This document shows positions 15,491 through 24,228 of a stretch of DNA of 37,583 nt, one piece after another. Numbering within the stretch: position 1 is the first letter of the stretch; each line of letters begins with the position of its first letter. A model generated the notes under the pieces. The model searched no databases. It saw only the letters and a list, made by a program, of their open reading frames with translations, and was not told where the DNA came from. This DNA is from JBGTBD01 sp041749475 (GTDB taxonomy: Bacteria; Pseudomonadota; Alphaproteobacteria; Rickettsiales; UBA998), in NCBI GenBank assembly GCA_041749475.1, contig JBGTBD010000021.1, positions 1 through 37,583 of the forward strand, given 5' to 3'. The translations under genes and the position numbers were made by a program.

Positions 15491-17776
15491 CTATTCCACC
15501 ATGACGCCATGGTCTTGTGCGAACGCCTGCAGATATTGCCGGAATGGCTTGTCCTGCGTAGCGCAGACCTCATCGATATACGAGGAAACGAGGCCTAAAT
15601 CAAGGCTGCGAATCATCGCCTTGACCGGACCGATGGCCGCCGGCGGGATGGAAATGGTTCTCACCCCCGCCGCGAAGAGCGCGATGGCCTCCAGAGGCCG
15701 GGACGCCATATCCCCGCAGAAGCCCACCTCCACCCCCGCCGCATGGCATTGGCTGGTGATCGATTTGAGCATCCGCAGAACGGAGGGTCGCATCGGATCG
15801 TATTTCTGCGCCACCTGCTCATTACTGCGATCAGCCGCGAACAGGAACTGGAACAGGTCGTTGCTGCCGATGGAGATGAAATGCACCCGGCGCACCAGCT
15901 CGGGCAATTCGAAAATCAATGAGGGCACTTCCAGCATCGCCCCGCACTTGATGGCGGCGGGCGGCGTCAGGTTCTGCGATTCGAGGATGCTCATCTCCCC
16001 GTCAAGCAAGGCGACAGCCGCGTCATATTCCTGCACGGTGGCGATCATCGGGAACATCACATAGAGCGTTTTGCCCGCAGCCGCTTCCAATAGCGCACGC
16101 AATTGACGACGCAACAATAGCGGCCTGTCCAGCCCGATACGCGTCGCCCGCCACCCCATTGCCGGGTTCTCCTCATGCGGCATTTTCAGGTAGGGGACCT
16201 GTTTATCGCCGCCGATGTCAAAGGTACGAAAAATAACCGGCTTGCCATCCGCCTTATCCAGAATCTCCGAATAGATTTTGCGTTGCGACTCCACATCCGG
16301 GAAAGAGGAGGACATCAAATAGGGAAGCTCCGTGCGATATAGACCGATGCCGTCAATATCCGGCGCGGTCGCTTCGCGCGCATCGAAGTGGAAGCCGATA
16401 TTGAGATTAACCGAGATGCGTGTGCCGTCGATCGTAATAGGCAACTGCTCGCGTTGTTCGGCGAATTCGGAATTCTGCCGGTCACGCAGTGCAAGGTGGC
16501 GGTTGATTTCTTTTTCCAACTCTTCACTGGGGCGTATGAATACATCACCGTGATCGCCATCGACTACTACTATATCGCCCGCAATGATCATCTCCGTCGC
16601 GCCTTGGATATTGGCGACGACCGGAATATCCATCATCCGCGAGATGATGGTGATGTGCGACGCGGAAGAGCCCTGCTCCAGCACCAGCCCTTTTATTTTC
16701 CCATGCGCATATTCCAGCAACTCCGCCGGGCCCATCGATTTAGCGACTAGGATAAACTCCTCCGGTAAATCGCCATGCGCCGCCGTGTAGCTGATACCTG
16801 TCAGGTGATAGAGCAGCCGCGTGGAAAGGTCTTCGAGGTCCTCGATGCGCTGGCGGATATAGGGGTTCTTCACCTGCATCAGCCGCACATGCAATTCCTC
16901 CAAAACTTTTTTCACTGCCGCTTCCGCAGTGAGGCCGGTATGAATGGCTTGCGCGATATTGTTCAGCCACCCACGGTCATAGGCGAACATACGGTAAGTT
17001 TCGAGAATCTCAGTATGCTCGTTGCCTTCCATGTCGGACGTGGTCTCAATCAATTTATCCACGCTTTGGCGCAACGCGTCCACCGCACCGTTGAGGCGCT
17101 CTTCCTCCAGCGCCGTATCCTCCGCGACGAGTTGCGTGATCTCGATACGCGGACGGTGCAGCACTGCGGGCGCTTTCGCCAGACCCGCACATAATTTCTG
17201 CCCTAAAATGGGTTTGGAATAGGACGCGATTTCTTTGTTCTGCGTCAACGCCTGTGGGTCGACCATGTTCTGGCCCACCGTCATCTCTGCCAACACCATT
17301 GCCAGCGTCTGCAATACCTCCACCTGCTCTTCCGTGTAGGCATAGGCTTCCTTGCTTTGCACGACGAGTACGCCGATGACATGATGACTGGCAAGTATGG
17401 GAACCCCGACGAAGGAATGAAAATTCTCCTCACCCGTTTCCGGCTTATAGACGAATTTCGGATGCTGCCGCGCGTCGGCCAAATTGACCACATTCTCCGT
17501 CGCCGCAATCTCGCCGACCAGCCCTTGCCCGACACTGAGGCGGGTGACGTGTACGGACTCCTTCTTCAACCCTGCACTCGCATAGAGTTCAAGGATATGG
17601 CCGGGGTTCATCAGGTAGATGGAGCACACTTCCGCGTGCATTCCGTCTGCAATCACGCACACCAGCGCATCGAGCTTTTCCTGTGCGCTCAGCGTACCAC
17701 TCATGATGTCACGAATCGAGCGCAGCAATGCGAGCGCCGATAATGCATCTTTCCTGACGTGCTTGAATTCTGGCAT
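15491..17776 (-). CDS. ptsP: Nitrogen PTS enzyme I (PEP-protein phosphotransferase)
   Basis: EI-Ntr takes phosphate from PEP and passes it to NPr and then PtsN, a regulatory cascade that senses nitrogen and potassium status. The 761 residues begin with a GAF domain (about 15-165). The phosphotransfer domain follows, with the active-site His374 in GSSASHITIISR, and then the PEP-binding barrel with SIGSNDLFQFLFAADR and GFCGDMASRP. The ATG at 17776 is preferred to the in-frame TTG at 17791 because AAGAGG lies 4 nt upstream. That ribosome site is partly inside a 7-bp hairpin (17784-17805). The gene starts 39 nt after the nitronate monooxygenase gene. The HPr-like partners are not in this window. 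Confidence 0.96.
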   Translation of the reverse strand: MPEFKHVRKDALSALALLRSIRDIMSGTLSAQEKLDALVCVIADGMHAEVCSIYLMNPGHILELYASAGLKKESVHVTRLSVGQGLVGEIAATENVVNLADARQHPKFVYKPETGEENFHSFVGVPILASHHVIGVLVVQSKEAYAYTEEQVEVLQTLAMVLAEMTVGQNMVDPQALTQNKEIASYSKPILGQKLCAGLAKAPAVLHRPRIEITQLVAEDTALEEERLNGAVDALRQSVDKLIETTSDMEGNEHTEILETYRMFAYDRGWLNNIAQAIHTGLTAEAAVKKVLEELHVRLMQVKNPYIRQRIEDLEDLSTRLLYHLTGISYTAAHGDLPEEFILVAKSMGPAELLEYAHGKIKGLVLEQGSSASHITIISRMMDIPVVANIQGATEMIIAGDIVVVDGDHGDVFIRPSEELEKEINRHLALRDRQNSEFAEQREQLPITIDGTRISVNLNIGFHFDAREATAPDIDGIGLYRTELPYLMSSSFPDVESQRKIYSEILDKADGKPVIFRTFDIGGDKQVPYLKMPHEENPAMGWRATRIGLDRPLLLRRQLRALLEAAAGKTLYVMFPMIATVQEYDAAVALLDGEMSILESQNLTPPAAIKCGAMLEVPSLIFELPELVRRVHFISIGSNDLFQFLFAADRSNEQVAQKYDPMRPSVLRMLKSITSQCHAAGVEVGFCGDMASRPLEAIALFAAGVRTISIPPAAIGPVKAMIRSLDLGLVSSYIDEVCATQDKPFRQYLQAFAQDHGVMVE

Positions 17777-17783
17777 GGAACCT

Positions 17784-17805
17784 CTTGTCAAAGCATTATG
17801 ACAAG
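17784..17805 (-). promoter_or_regulatory. Hairpin covering part of the ptsP ribosome-binding site
   Basis: On the transcript CUUGUCA pairs perfectly with UGACAAG across 8 nt. The last three stem bases (AAG) are the first half of the AAGAGG Shine-Dalgarno of ptsP. A U-run precedes rather than follows the stem, so it is not a terminator in this direction. Confidence 0.45.
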
Positions 17806-17815
17806 AAAAACAAGG

Positions 17816-18817
17816 CTATGCAGCTAAAAAAGTTTGTGCTTGTGCGATAAGGGAATGGAGGATGTCGGCAACCGGCTCGATTTTTTCCACCATGCCGACG
17901 CTCTGCCCCGCCATCACGGAGCCGGATTCCACATCCCCGTCCTTGACTGCGCGACGCAGCGCTCCGGCCCAGTAATGCTCGATCTTGAGCTGTGCTTCTT
18001 TCTTGTCCAGCGCGCCTGAACGATGCTCGGAAATCACCTGGATCTGGAAGCGCATGAAGTCCTCCGTCGCCTTGTTGGCGATGGCGCGTACGGGGATCAC
18101 GGAGAAGTCCGGATCGACCTGTACCGAAATGATCGCATCCCGCGCCGAACTTTTAATAAAAATTTGCTTAAATTGCGGATGCGCGATGGATTCTTCCGCA
18201 CACACGAAACGCGTTCCTAATTGCACGCCCGAAGCACCCATTTCGAGATAGCCAACGATGGCTTCGCCACGCCCGATACCGCCTGCTACAAATACCGGCA
18301 CGTCACGGATTTCGGGAAGGATTTCTTGCGCGAGAACAGAGGTGGAAACTGGACCCACATGCCCACCAGCTTCATGGCCTTCGATGATGATGGCGCCAGC
18401 GCCGAGCTTCACCAATTTCTTCGCAATTGTCGCCGTCGGCGCAAAACATAATACCTTGCCACCATACGCTCGCACCGCTTCGATGTGGGAGCCTTTCGGG
18501 ATACCACCTGCGAACACCACATGCGTCACATGTTGCGCCGCACAAACCGCGATCAACTCATCCAGTTTCGGATGCATCAGGATGAGATTCACCCCGAACG
18601 GTTTATCCGTCATGAGCTTGGTCGCTTTGATTTCCTCTTCCAGCATCTCCGGGGGCATTGCGCCACAGGCAAGGACACCGAATCCGCCAGCATTGGAAAG
18701 CGCGGAAACGAGATTGCGTTCCGACACCCACGTCATCGCCCCGCCGAGGATGGCATAGTTGCAGCCTAAGAAATCACAGCCACGCTTCCACAGGGTATCA
18801 AGCGTCTGGGCGGCCAT
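17816..18817 (-). CDS. Nitronate monooxygenase-family FMN oxidoreductase
   Basis: Members oxidise alkyl nitronates such as propionate-3-nitronate with FMN and oxygen; related TIM-barrel enzymes include FabK enoyl reductases. The 333 residues show an N-terminal AILGGAMTWVS segment, FGVNLILMHP, and the family signature GHEAGGHVGP. The phosphate-binding loops VAGGIGRGEAI and GASGVQLGTRF follow. The GHEAGGH motif favours nitronate monooxygenase over FabK, but the physiological substrate cannot be read from sequence. The ATG at 18817 lies 1 nt after the lysC TGA, so the two are co-translated. The upstream extension of the frame has no family resemblance and overlaps lysC. Confidence 0.85.
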   Translation of the reverse strand: MAAQTLDTLWKRGCDFLGCNYAILGGAMTWVSERNLVSALSNAGGFGVLACGAMPPEMLEEEIKATKLMTDKPFGVNLILMHPKLDELIAVCAAQHVTHVVFAGGIPKGSHIEAVRAYGGKVLCFAPTATIAKKLVKLGAGAIIIEGHEAGGHVGPVSTSVLAQEILPEIRDVPVFVAGGIGRGEAIVGYLEMGASGVQLGTRFVCAEESIAHPQFKQIFIKSSARDAIISVQVDPDFSVIPVRAIANKATEDFMRFQIQVISEHRSGALDKKEAQLKIEHYWAGALRRAVKDGDVESGSVMAGQSVGMVEKIEPVADILHSLIAQAQTFLAA

Positions 18818-18818
18818 A

Positions 18819-20060
18819 TCAGCCCACTTCCACGACGGCGTCGAGACCGTAAGCGGTATGCAGCGCACGCAGCGCAAGTTCGATATACGCTTCTTCAATC
18901 AGCACGCTGATTTTAATTTCCGAAGTCGAGATGACAATGATGTTGATGCCCTTCTCGGCCAGCGTATTGAACATCTCCTGCGCCACCCCCGCGTGTGAGC
19001 GCATACCCACGCCGACGACGGAAAGCTTGGCGACGTTCTTATCGCTATGCAGCGACTTATACCCGATATTCTCCCGCGCCGTTTCGAGCACACGCAGCGT
19101 ATTATCGAAATCCGACTTGGTGACGGTGAAGGTGACGTCCGTCTCCTTGCCGTCCGGCGTCACGTTCTGGACGATCATATCGACGTTGATATTCGCCTCC
19201 GCCAGCGGGCCGAAAATAGCAGCCGAGACGCCCGGTTTGTCGCTCACCTTGGAAAGCGTGATGCGCGCCTCGTTACGGCTATAGGCGATGCCGGTAATCC
19301 GTTGATGTTCCACGATGTCCTCCTCCCTGACCAGCAGGGTTCCGGGTTTGTCTTCAAAACTGGTGAGTACCTGAAGCGGCACTTGGTGATTCATCGCCAG
19401 CTCTACCGAGCGCGAATGCAATACTTTTGCGCCGAGGGATGCCAGTTCCAGCATCTCTTCATAGGCGATTTTATCGAGTTTTTTAGCCGTGCGCACGATG
19501 CGCGGGTCAGCCGTATAGACTCCGTCCACATCCGTATAAATGTCGCACCGATCTGCTTTGAATGCAGCCGCCAACGCCACGGCAGAAGTATCCGACCCCC
19601 CACGTCCGAGCGTCGTTACTCGCCCGTCAGGTGTCACACCTTGGAAGCCGGTGACCACCGCAACGCGGCCTGCATCGAGACTTTTGCGGATATTATCGAC
19701 CGTAATGGATTCAACGCGTGCCTTGCCGTGGGCGTTGTCAGTAATAACGGGAACCTGCCAGCCCGACCATGACCGCGCCAGCACTCCGATAGAGCGCAGG
19801 CGCAGCGCCAGCAACCCGGCAGAGACCTGCTCCCCAGAGGAAACCACCATATCATGATCCGCATACGCTTCGACGTTATCGAGCGTGGATACTTGAGAAA
19901 CATAATTCACCAACTGGTCGGTAATCCCCGCCATAGCCGAGACGACGACGATGACCTGATTCCCCAGCTTCACTTCTTTTTCGACGCGTGTAGCCACGTT
20001 GCAGATACGCTCGATATCCGCGACAGATGTCCCGCCAAATTTCTGTACAATCAATGCCAT
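18819..20060 (-). CDS. lysC: Aspartate kinase
   Basis: This enzyme phosphorylates aspartate, the first step towards lysine, threonine, methionine and diaminopimelate for peptidoglycan. The 413 residues comprise the amino-acid kinase domain (KFGGTSVADIERI at the start, TLGRGGSDTSAVALA, YTDVDGVYTADPR) and two C-terminal ACT domains (SDKPGVSAAIFG and GVGMRSHAGVAQEMF), which suggest end-product feedback. The start MALIVQKFGG matches the family; in-frame Mets further up would add an unconserved leader, and no strong Shine-Dalgarno decides. It heads the nine-gene run to DUF4167, with a possible promoter at 20093-20121. Confidence 0.97.
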   Translation of the reverse strand: MALIVQKFGGTSVADIERICNVATRVEKEVKLGNQVIVVVSAMAGITDQLVNYVSQVSTLDNVEAYADHDMVVSSGEQVSAGLLALRLRSIGVLARSWSGWQVPVITDNAHGKARVESITVDNIRKSLDAGRVAVVTGFQGVTPDGRVTTLGRGGSDTSAVALAAAFKADRCDIYTDVDGVYTADPRIVRTAKKLDKIAYEEMLELASLGAKVLHSRSVELAMNHQVPLQVLTSFEDKPGTLLVREEDIVEHQRITGIAYSRNEARITLSKVSDKPGVSAAIFGPLAEANINVDMIVQNVTPDGKETDVTFTVTKSDFDNTLRVLETARENIGYKSLHSDKNVAKLSVVGVGMRSHAGVAQEMFNTLAEKGINIIVISTSEIKISVLIEEAYIELALRALHTAYGLDAVVEVG

Positions 20061-20092
20061 AGAGCACTTTAAGAGCCTGTGAGTGGACATCA

Positions 20093-20121
20093 CTCATACG
20101 GAAAGCCGCCCGGATGTGCAA
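20093..20121 (-). promoter_or_regulatory. Possible lysC promoter
   Basis: On the minus strand TTGCAC (20121-20116) and TATGAG (20098-20093) are 17 nt apart, 32 nt before the lysC ATG. Both hexamers are poor to moderate matches. A 5-bp inverted repeat, GAGTG-GACAT-CACTC (20081-20095), overlaps the -10. Confidence 0.3.
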
Positions 20122-20128
20122 CGGATTT

Positions 20129-20620
20129 TTAGTGGATGGCAGCGCCAGAGAGTGATTTCCGCATCAAAATCGCGTCCACCGGCGAGAGGTCCCGGGCGTA
20201 ATAGCCTTTGCGACGGCCATATTCCATATATCCCTGTTTGCTGTAGAGCACATACGCCCCCAGATTATCCGCTGCCACCTCGAGGAAAAGGATGGTAGCC
20301 GCAGCGCCTTTCGCCTCTTGCTCCATATGTTTCAGCAATTCCGTTGCCAACCCGTGCCCACGATGCGCTTCGTCTACCGCCAACGTCAATATCTCGAACT
20401 CATCGGTGAGTGCGCGGTATAGAATGAACGCGACGACCTCTCCAGTAATCGAAAACATTCCTTCCCCGCGCACGGTGGTATCCTCTAATGACTGCGTAAA
20501 ACTTGTCGCCGACCAGCCGGGGGGAAGACAGGCAGAATGCAGCGCCGCAAGCGCGGGTGCATCCGCCACGGTCAGTGGCCGGGTATTACGCGTCGGCAGC
20601 AGCGGGACGACGGACGACAT
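20129..20620 (-). CDS. rimI: RimI-like GNAT N-acetyltransferase
   Basis: RimI acetylates the N-terminal alanine of ribosomal protein S18 in E. coli, using acetyl-CoA. The 163 residues form one GNAT domain. The acetyl-CoA loop is VDEAHRGHGLATELL, and the RimI-type C-terminal signature is LEVAADNLGAYVLYSKQGYM followed by GRRKGYY. The start MSSVVPLL is inside the end of the upstream methyltransferase gene (35-bp overlap in another frame), which implies co-expression. The natural substrate could be another protein, since GNAT specificity is hard to read from sequence; RimI is the best match. lysC starts 68 bp downstream. Confidence 0.8.
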   Translation of the reverse strand: MSSVVPLLPTRNTRPLTVADAPALAALHSACLPPGWSATSFTQSLEDTTVRGEGMFSITGEVVAFILYRALTDEFEILTLAVDEAHRGHGLATELLKHMEQEAKGAAATILFLEVAADNLGAYVLYSKQGYMEYGRRKGYYARDLSPVDAILMRKSLSGAAIH

Positions 20621-21614
20621 ATTGCAGATGCGGTACGGTAGGATAGACCGGGACTTCACGCGCATCGACCAACTCCAGTTCCACGCGCTGCAATTCGCTG
20701 CGGATATAGGCGTCCGAATGCCCAAACCGACCGCGCCCCGGCAACACGCCGAACCCGTCCCCGCGATACGGCTCAACCTGGAATACCATCATTCCGCCGG
20801 GGGCAAGGATATGGCTCACCCCGTCAAACACGAGGGAGAGATCGCCGATATAGCCAAATACATGCACCGCCAACACCACCTCGAACGTCTCCGCGACATG
20901 GTCTTTGAGATAGCGATGAATATCCTCGTTAAACGTCTGTGTGTAGAGCATCTTACCATCTTTACGGAGCCGCGCATTGGCCTGCTCCAGCATCGGGCGG
21001 CTGATATCGACGCCGACCATGGTCTGCACCATATCCTCGCCCTCAAGCCCGGAAAGCCCCGTCCCGCATCCCAGATCGAGCACGGAATAATTGGTGCGGA
21101 AGGTCTCCAGATGTTGCCGCAGTCCGCCCCATGCCAACACCGGGCCGCGATAGCCCAGTTCCAGTTGCTGCGTGTCATACACGGGCGCGAGCGTATTGAA
21201 ATAATCCATCAGCAGATCGACCGGGGTATGCTTCGGCTCGCGGCCTTTGGGTAAAAGCGTGGGATCGATATTGGCGAGGGCAAACAGGCTCTCTTCATGG
21301 TCAGGTTTCAAGGCCAGTGATTTGCGCAACGCATCGAGGGCCTTCGGCGCATTGCCCTTCATCGAATAACAGACTCCGAGCAGGAACCATGACGGTTGAT
21401 GATCCGGAGCCAGCCACAACACCATGCGGAAGCGGAAGATGGCGTCCATCAGCTTGTTCTCGCGCATCATCTCCCGGCCTAATTTGAAATTAGTGTCGGG
21501 CAGGTATTTGATCTTGTCCATCCACTCATCGAATATCTCCTGCGGCAGGTGCAGGAATTCTTCCAACCGCTCGCGCGGGGTGCTGGCCGTCTTTTTTGGG
21601 GGAGTGGCTGGCAT
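20586..21614 (-). CDS. TPR-containing SAM-dependent methyltransferase
   Basis: The 342-residue protein has an N-terminal region with two or more TPR-like helical repeats (about 45-130; WFLLGVCYSMKGNAPKALDA, SLALKPDHEESLF). A class I methyltransferase domain follows, with motif I DLGCGTGLSGL and motif II VGVDIS, ending near LQYVVRRP. The acceptor substrate is unknown; the family resembles TPR-methyltransferases annotated in other Alphaproteobacteria. The ATG at 21614 has GGAGCG about 9 nt upstream. The longer frame runs back over the promoter region and into ubiG and is not used. It is divergent from ubiG and overlaps rimI. Confidence 0.8.
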   Translation of the reverse strand: MPATPPKKTASTPRERLEEFLHLPQEIFDEWMDKIKYLPDTNFKLGREMMRENKLMDAIFRFRMVLWLAPDHQPSWFLLGVCYSMKGNAPKALDALRKSLALKPDHEESLFALANIDPTLLPKGREPKHTPVDLLMDYFNTLAPVYDTQQLELGYRGPVLAWGGLRQHLETFRTNYSVLDLGCGTGLSGLEGEDMVQTMVGVDISRPMLEQANARLRKDGKMLYTQTFNEDIHRYLKDHVAETFEVVLAVHVFGYIGDLSLVFDGVSHILAPGGMMVFQVEPYRGDGFGVLPGRGRFGHSDAYIRSELQRVELELVDAREVPVYPTVPHLQYVVRRPAAADA

Positions 21615-21663
21615 GGGAGGGGAACGCTCCGGGGTCTTTGACTTTTCTTTTAACTCGAACCAC

Positions 21664-21672
21664 AGTATAACA
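21664..21672 (-). promoter_or_regulatory. Extended -10 shared by the TPR-methyltransferase/ubiG gap
   Basis: On the minus strand TGTTATACT is an extended -10 (TG-N-TATACT), about 50 nt before the methyltransferase ATG. The same bases read TATAAC on the plus strand (21666-21671), facing ubiG. Neither direction has a convincing -35, so promoter use is tentative. Confidence 0.35.
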
Positions 21673-21702
21673 CAGCGAAACCTCATGCGGGAACGAAAAA
21701 TC

Positions 21703-22467
21703 ATGACCGAACCGGCCCTTACCCCTTCCTCTCCCAGCACCGTGGACGCCGCTGAAATCCGCAAGTTTTCTGAGATAGCAGCCGAATGGTGGGATGAAAA
21801 AGGCAAGTTCCGTCCCCTTCACCAGCTGAATCCGGCCCGTATCGGCTATATCCGCGATCAGGCGACAGCTCATTTTGGCCTAGCATCAGAATCCGAAAAA
21901 CCATTGAAAGACAAAAAATTACTGGATATTGGCTGTGGTGGCGGATTGCTATCTGAACCCATGTGCCGCTTGGGCGCACATGTGACCGGAGCAGATGCCG
22001 CCGCCCGCAATATCGAAGTCGCCAAACTCCATGCTGCCCAAATGGGCCTGACCATCGACTACCGCGCCACCACCGCCGAAGCCTTAGTAGACCGCGGTGA
22101 AACATTCGATATCGTGCTAGCGCTGGAAATCGTCGAGCACGTCTCCGACGTCAGCGCCTTCCTCGCCGCCCTCACACACCTCGTAGTACCCGGCGGAATG
22201 CTGGTAATGAGCACCTTGAACCGTACCGTGAAATCCCTCCTGATGGCAAAAATCGGCGCGGAATATATTTTGCGCTGGCTTCCCGTTGGCACGCATGATT
22301 GGGATCGCTTCCTGAAGCCTTCGGAATTGACCCTGCCACTGGAGCACCACGGCTTCATGTTGCGCAACATGTCCGGCATCATTTTCTCCCCATTCAAGCA
22401 GGAATGGCGTATCGATCCCAAAGATATCGACGTCAATTACATCGCGACGTTTGTGCGCAGCAATTAA
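21703..22467 (+). CDS. ubiG: Ubiquinone biosynthesis O-methyltransferase
   Basis: UbiG performs both O-methylations of the ubiquinone ring. The 254 residues match E. coli UbiG throughout: IRKFSEIAAEWWDEKGKFRPLH near the start (only part quoted here: FSEIAAEWWDEKGKF), INPARIGYI-type segment, SAM motif LDIGCGGGLLSEPM, LEIVEHV, STLNRTVKS, GAEYILRWLPVGTHDW and the C-terminal DVNYIATF. The start at 21703 gives the family N-terminus; an in-frame ATG at 21685 is an alternative. No clear Shine-Dalgarno is seen for either. Its position beside lysC is common in Alphaproteobacteria. It converges with the amidase gene across a palindromic repeat. Confidence 0.96.
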   Translation: MTEPALTPSSPSTVDAAEIRKFSEIAAEWWDEKGKFRPLHQLNPARIGYIRDQATAHFGLASESEKPLKDKKLLDIGCGGGLLSEPMCRLGAHVTGADAAARNIEVAKLHAAQMGLTIDYRATTAEALVDRGETFDIVLALEIVEHVSDVSAFLAALTHLVVPGGMLVMSTLNRTVKSLLMAKIGAEYILRWLPVGTHDWDRFLKPSELTLPLEHHGFMLRNMSGIIFSPFKQEWRIDPKDIDVNYIATFVRSN

Positions 22468-22476
22468 CTCGCATTT

Positions 22477-22534
22477 TGTCATGCTGACCGTGTTTCAGTA
22501 TCCAGATAGACCCTGAAACACGTTGAGGGTGACA
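22477..22534. repeat. Nested palindromic intergenic repeat, copy 3 (ubiG/amidase junction)
   Basis: TGTCA and TGACA bound a 58-bp inverted repeat. The core CGTGTTTCAG (22489-22498) pairs perfectly with CTGAAACACG (22513-22522) across 14 nt. It lies 9 bp after ubiG and 22 bp before the end of the convergent gene; A-rich DNA follows. Its core sequence differs from copies 1 and 4, but its ends and layout are the same. It could be a bidirectional terminator. Confidence 0.7.
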
Positions 22535-22556
22535 ACAAAAATCACAAACAAAAAAA

Positions 22557-23423
22557 CTAGATACTATAATCCGGAGGCGGCAGGTAGTCACGGTCGTGAC
22601 TGAGTGTGGGCAAGGCTCTCCGCGTATCCGACACCAGCGTCATATCGAGCGTCGCCATCACGAATTCCGGGTTTTCTTCACTCGCCTCAGCGAGGATTTT
22701 GCCCCACGGATCGATGATGATGGAATGCCCATAGGTTCGACGCCCACCGGGATGGTTTCCGCATTGTCCCGGTGCGATGATATATGCCCCGGTTTCGATA
22801 GCTCGCGCGCGCAGCAGAATATGCCAATGTGCCTCCCCCGTCACGTATGTGAACGCCGCAGGTACGGCGATCATTCCCGCACCCGTCTTCGCCAGCACGC
22901 GGAATAAATGCGGGAATCGCACATCATAACAGATCGCCAGCCCCAGCCTGCCCCAGCGCGTATCCGCCACTGTAACTTGGTCGCCCGGTTTAATGCGATC
23001 CGACTCACGATACGCCCGGTCATTACTCAACTCTGCATCGAACAAATGAATCTTGTCATACGTCGTGACAATACGCCCCGTATCATCGATGAGCACGGAA
23101 CGGTTATACCATTTCTTGCGCTCGCCCTCCGGCTGCGCTCCTACGGGCGCAAAAATCGAACCGATCAATATCCAGCTTGAATGTTTTTTCGCCTGTACCT
23201 GACAGGCTTGCACACCGGGATGCTCTGCCGTCTCGTACAGCTGGGGCTCCTCCGCGTCGGATTGGCGCATCAGGAACGCATTTTCCGGCAACGCCATGAA
23301 ATCCGCACCCGCCTCACCCGCCGCATCCGTCAGGCGAATCATCTGCGCGATATTCGCCTGCAGGTCGTTCGTCGCATTCATCTGAATGCAGGCAGCGTTG
23401 CAAATGAGGGGGGAATCATGCAT
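22557..23423 (-). CDS. Nitrilase-superfamily carbon-nitrogen hydrolase (Nit-type amidase)
   Basis: The 288-residue enzyme has the full Glu-Lys-Cys triad: E47 in ALPENAF, K124 in YDKIHLFD and C165 in ICYDVRFP. The sequence best resembles the Nit1/Nit2 branch, whose members repair deaminated glutathione or act as omega-amidases; the substrate is inferred from the branch only. There is no signal peptide, so it should be cytoplasmic. The ATG lies 4 nt after the comF stop, so comF and this gene form a pair. A role in removing damaged metabolites would not need a tie to DNA uptake. Confidence 0.88.
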   Translation of the reverse strand: MHDSPLICNAACIQMNATNDLQANIAQMIRLTDAAGEAGADFMALPENAFLMRQSDAEEPQLYETAEHPGVQACQVQAKKHSSWILIGSIFAPVGAQPEGERKKWYNRSVLIDDTGRIVTTYDKIHLFDAELSNDRAYRESDRIKPGDQVTVADTRWGRLGLAICYDVRFPHLFRVLAKTGAGMIAVPAAFTYVTGEAHWHILLRARAIETGAYIIAPGQCGNHPGGRRTYGHSIIIDPWGKILAEASEENPEFVMATLDMTLVSDTRRALPTLSHDRDYLPPPDYSI

Positions 23424-23427
23424 GGGG

Positions 23428-24228
23428 CTATTCTGGGAAACGGCGGGCGACTGTCAACACATGAATACTCGCTGCCCCCGCTTTTTTGAGCGCTCTAGCG
23501 CAAGCATTGATGGTCGCCCCCGTAGTGAATACGTCATCCACCAGCAACACATGCCGTCCTTTGATGGTATCTGCATACCGCGGCGCGACCCCAAATGCAC
23601 GTGCCACATTGACCAGACGCTCCTTACGTGACAGCCCCGTCTGCGGCGCTGTATGGCGCTGACGACGCAACCCGTCGATCATCAGTGGGATAGCACAGCG
23701 TTTGGACACCTCCCGCGCAAGGTACAGCGATTGGTTATACCGTCGCTGCAGCAATCGTTTCCGATGAAGCGGCACGGGCATCACGATCTCACGCCCTTTT
23801 GTCACCGCAGTACCATACCCGTGCAGCAATCGCCCGAGTAATGGCACAAGGTCAGTCCGGTCATTGAATTTCAGCCGCGTCACCAGATGGCGTGACTGAT
23901 CGTCATAGGCGAAGACCGACCATGCCTTATCATATAAGGGTTGTTCATCAAGGCAGGAGGCGCATAGTGCACCCTCTCCCATCGCATACGGAAACGGTTG
24001 CCCACAACAATCACACGCCGGGTGGCTGATGAAATGCAGGTTGGAAAAACATGCTGCGCACAATGCATGTGCTTCCGGCGCGGCCTCATGGCATAGCGGG
24101 CATACAGGTGGGAACAACAGATTCAGCCCTTCACGCCGCAGCTTCCGCCAAAAATATTTGCGGGTCGCGGCGAACTGGCTTAGGCTCTGCCGCAAAGAAA
24201 GTTCTCCTCTGATGTCTGCCCCTGTCAT
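23428..24228 (-). CDS. comF: ComF family phosphoribosyltransferase-like protein
   Basis: ComF proteins join a zinc-binding head to a type I PRTase fold and are needed for DNA uptake in competent bacteria; many non-competent species carry one too. The 266 residues show LLFPPVCPLCH with C43/C46 and C57/C60, a second cluster around C72-C75 and C89/C92, and the PRPP-loop VLLVDDVFTTGAT near the C-terminus. The start at 24228 overlaps the first 17 bases of the oppositely oriented methyltransferase gene. A downstream TTG or GTG start would remove the overlap and cannot be excluded. The amidase gene follows after 4 nt. Confidence 0.88.
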   Translation of the reverse strand: MTGADIRGELSLRQSLSQFAATRKYFWRKLRREGLNLLFPPVCPLCHEAAPEAHALCAACFSNLHFISHPACDCCGQPFPYAMGEGALCASCLDEQPLYDKAWSVFAYDDQSRHLVTRLKFNDRTDLVPLLGRLLHGYGTAVTKGREIVMPVPLHRKRLLQRRYNQSLYLAREVSKRCAIPLMIDGLRRQRHTAPQTGLSRKERLVNVARAFGVAPRYADTIKGRHVLLVDDVFTTGATINACARALKKAGAASIHVLTVARRFPE

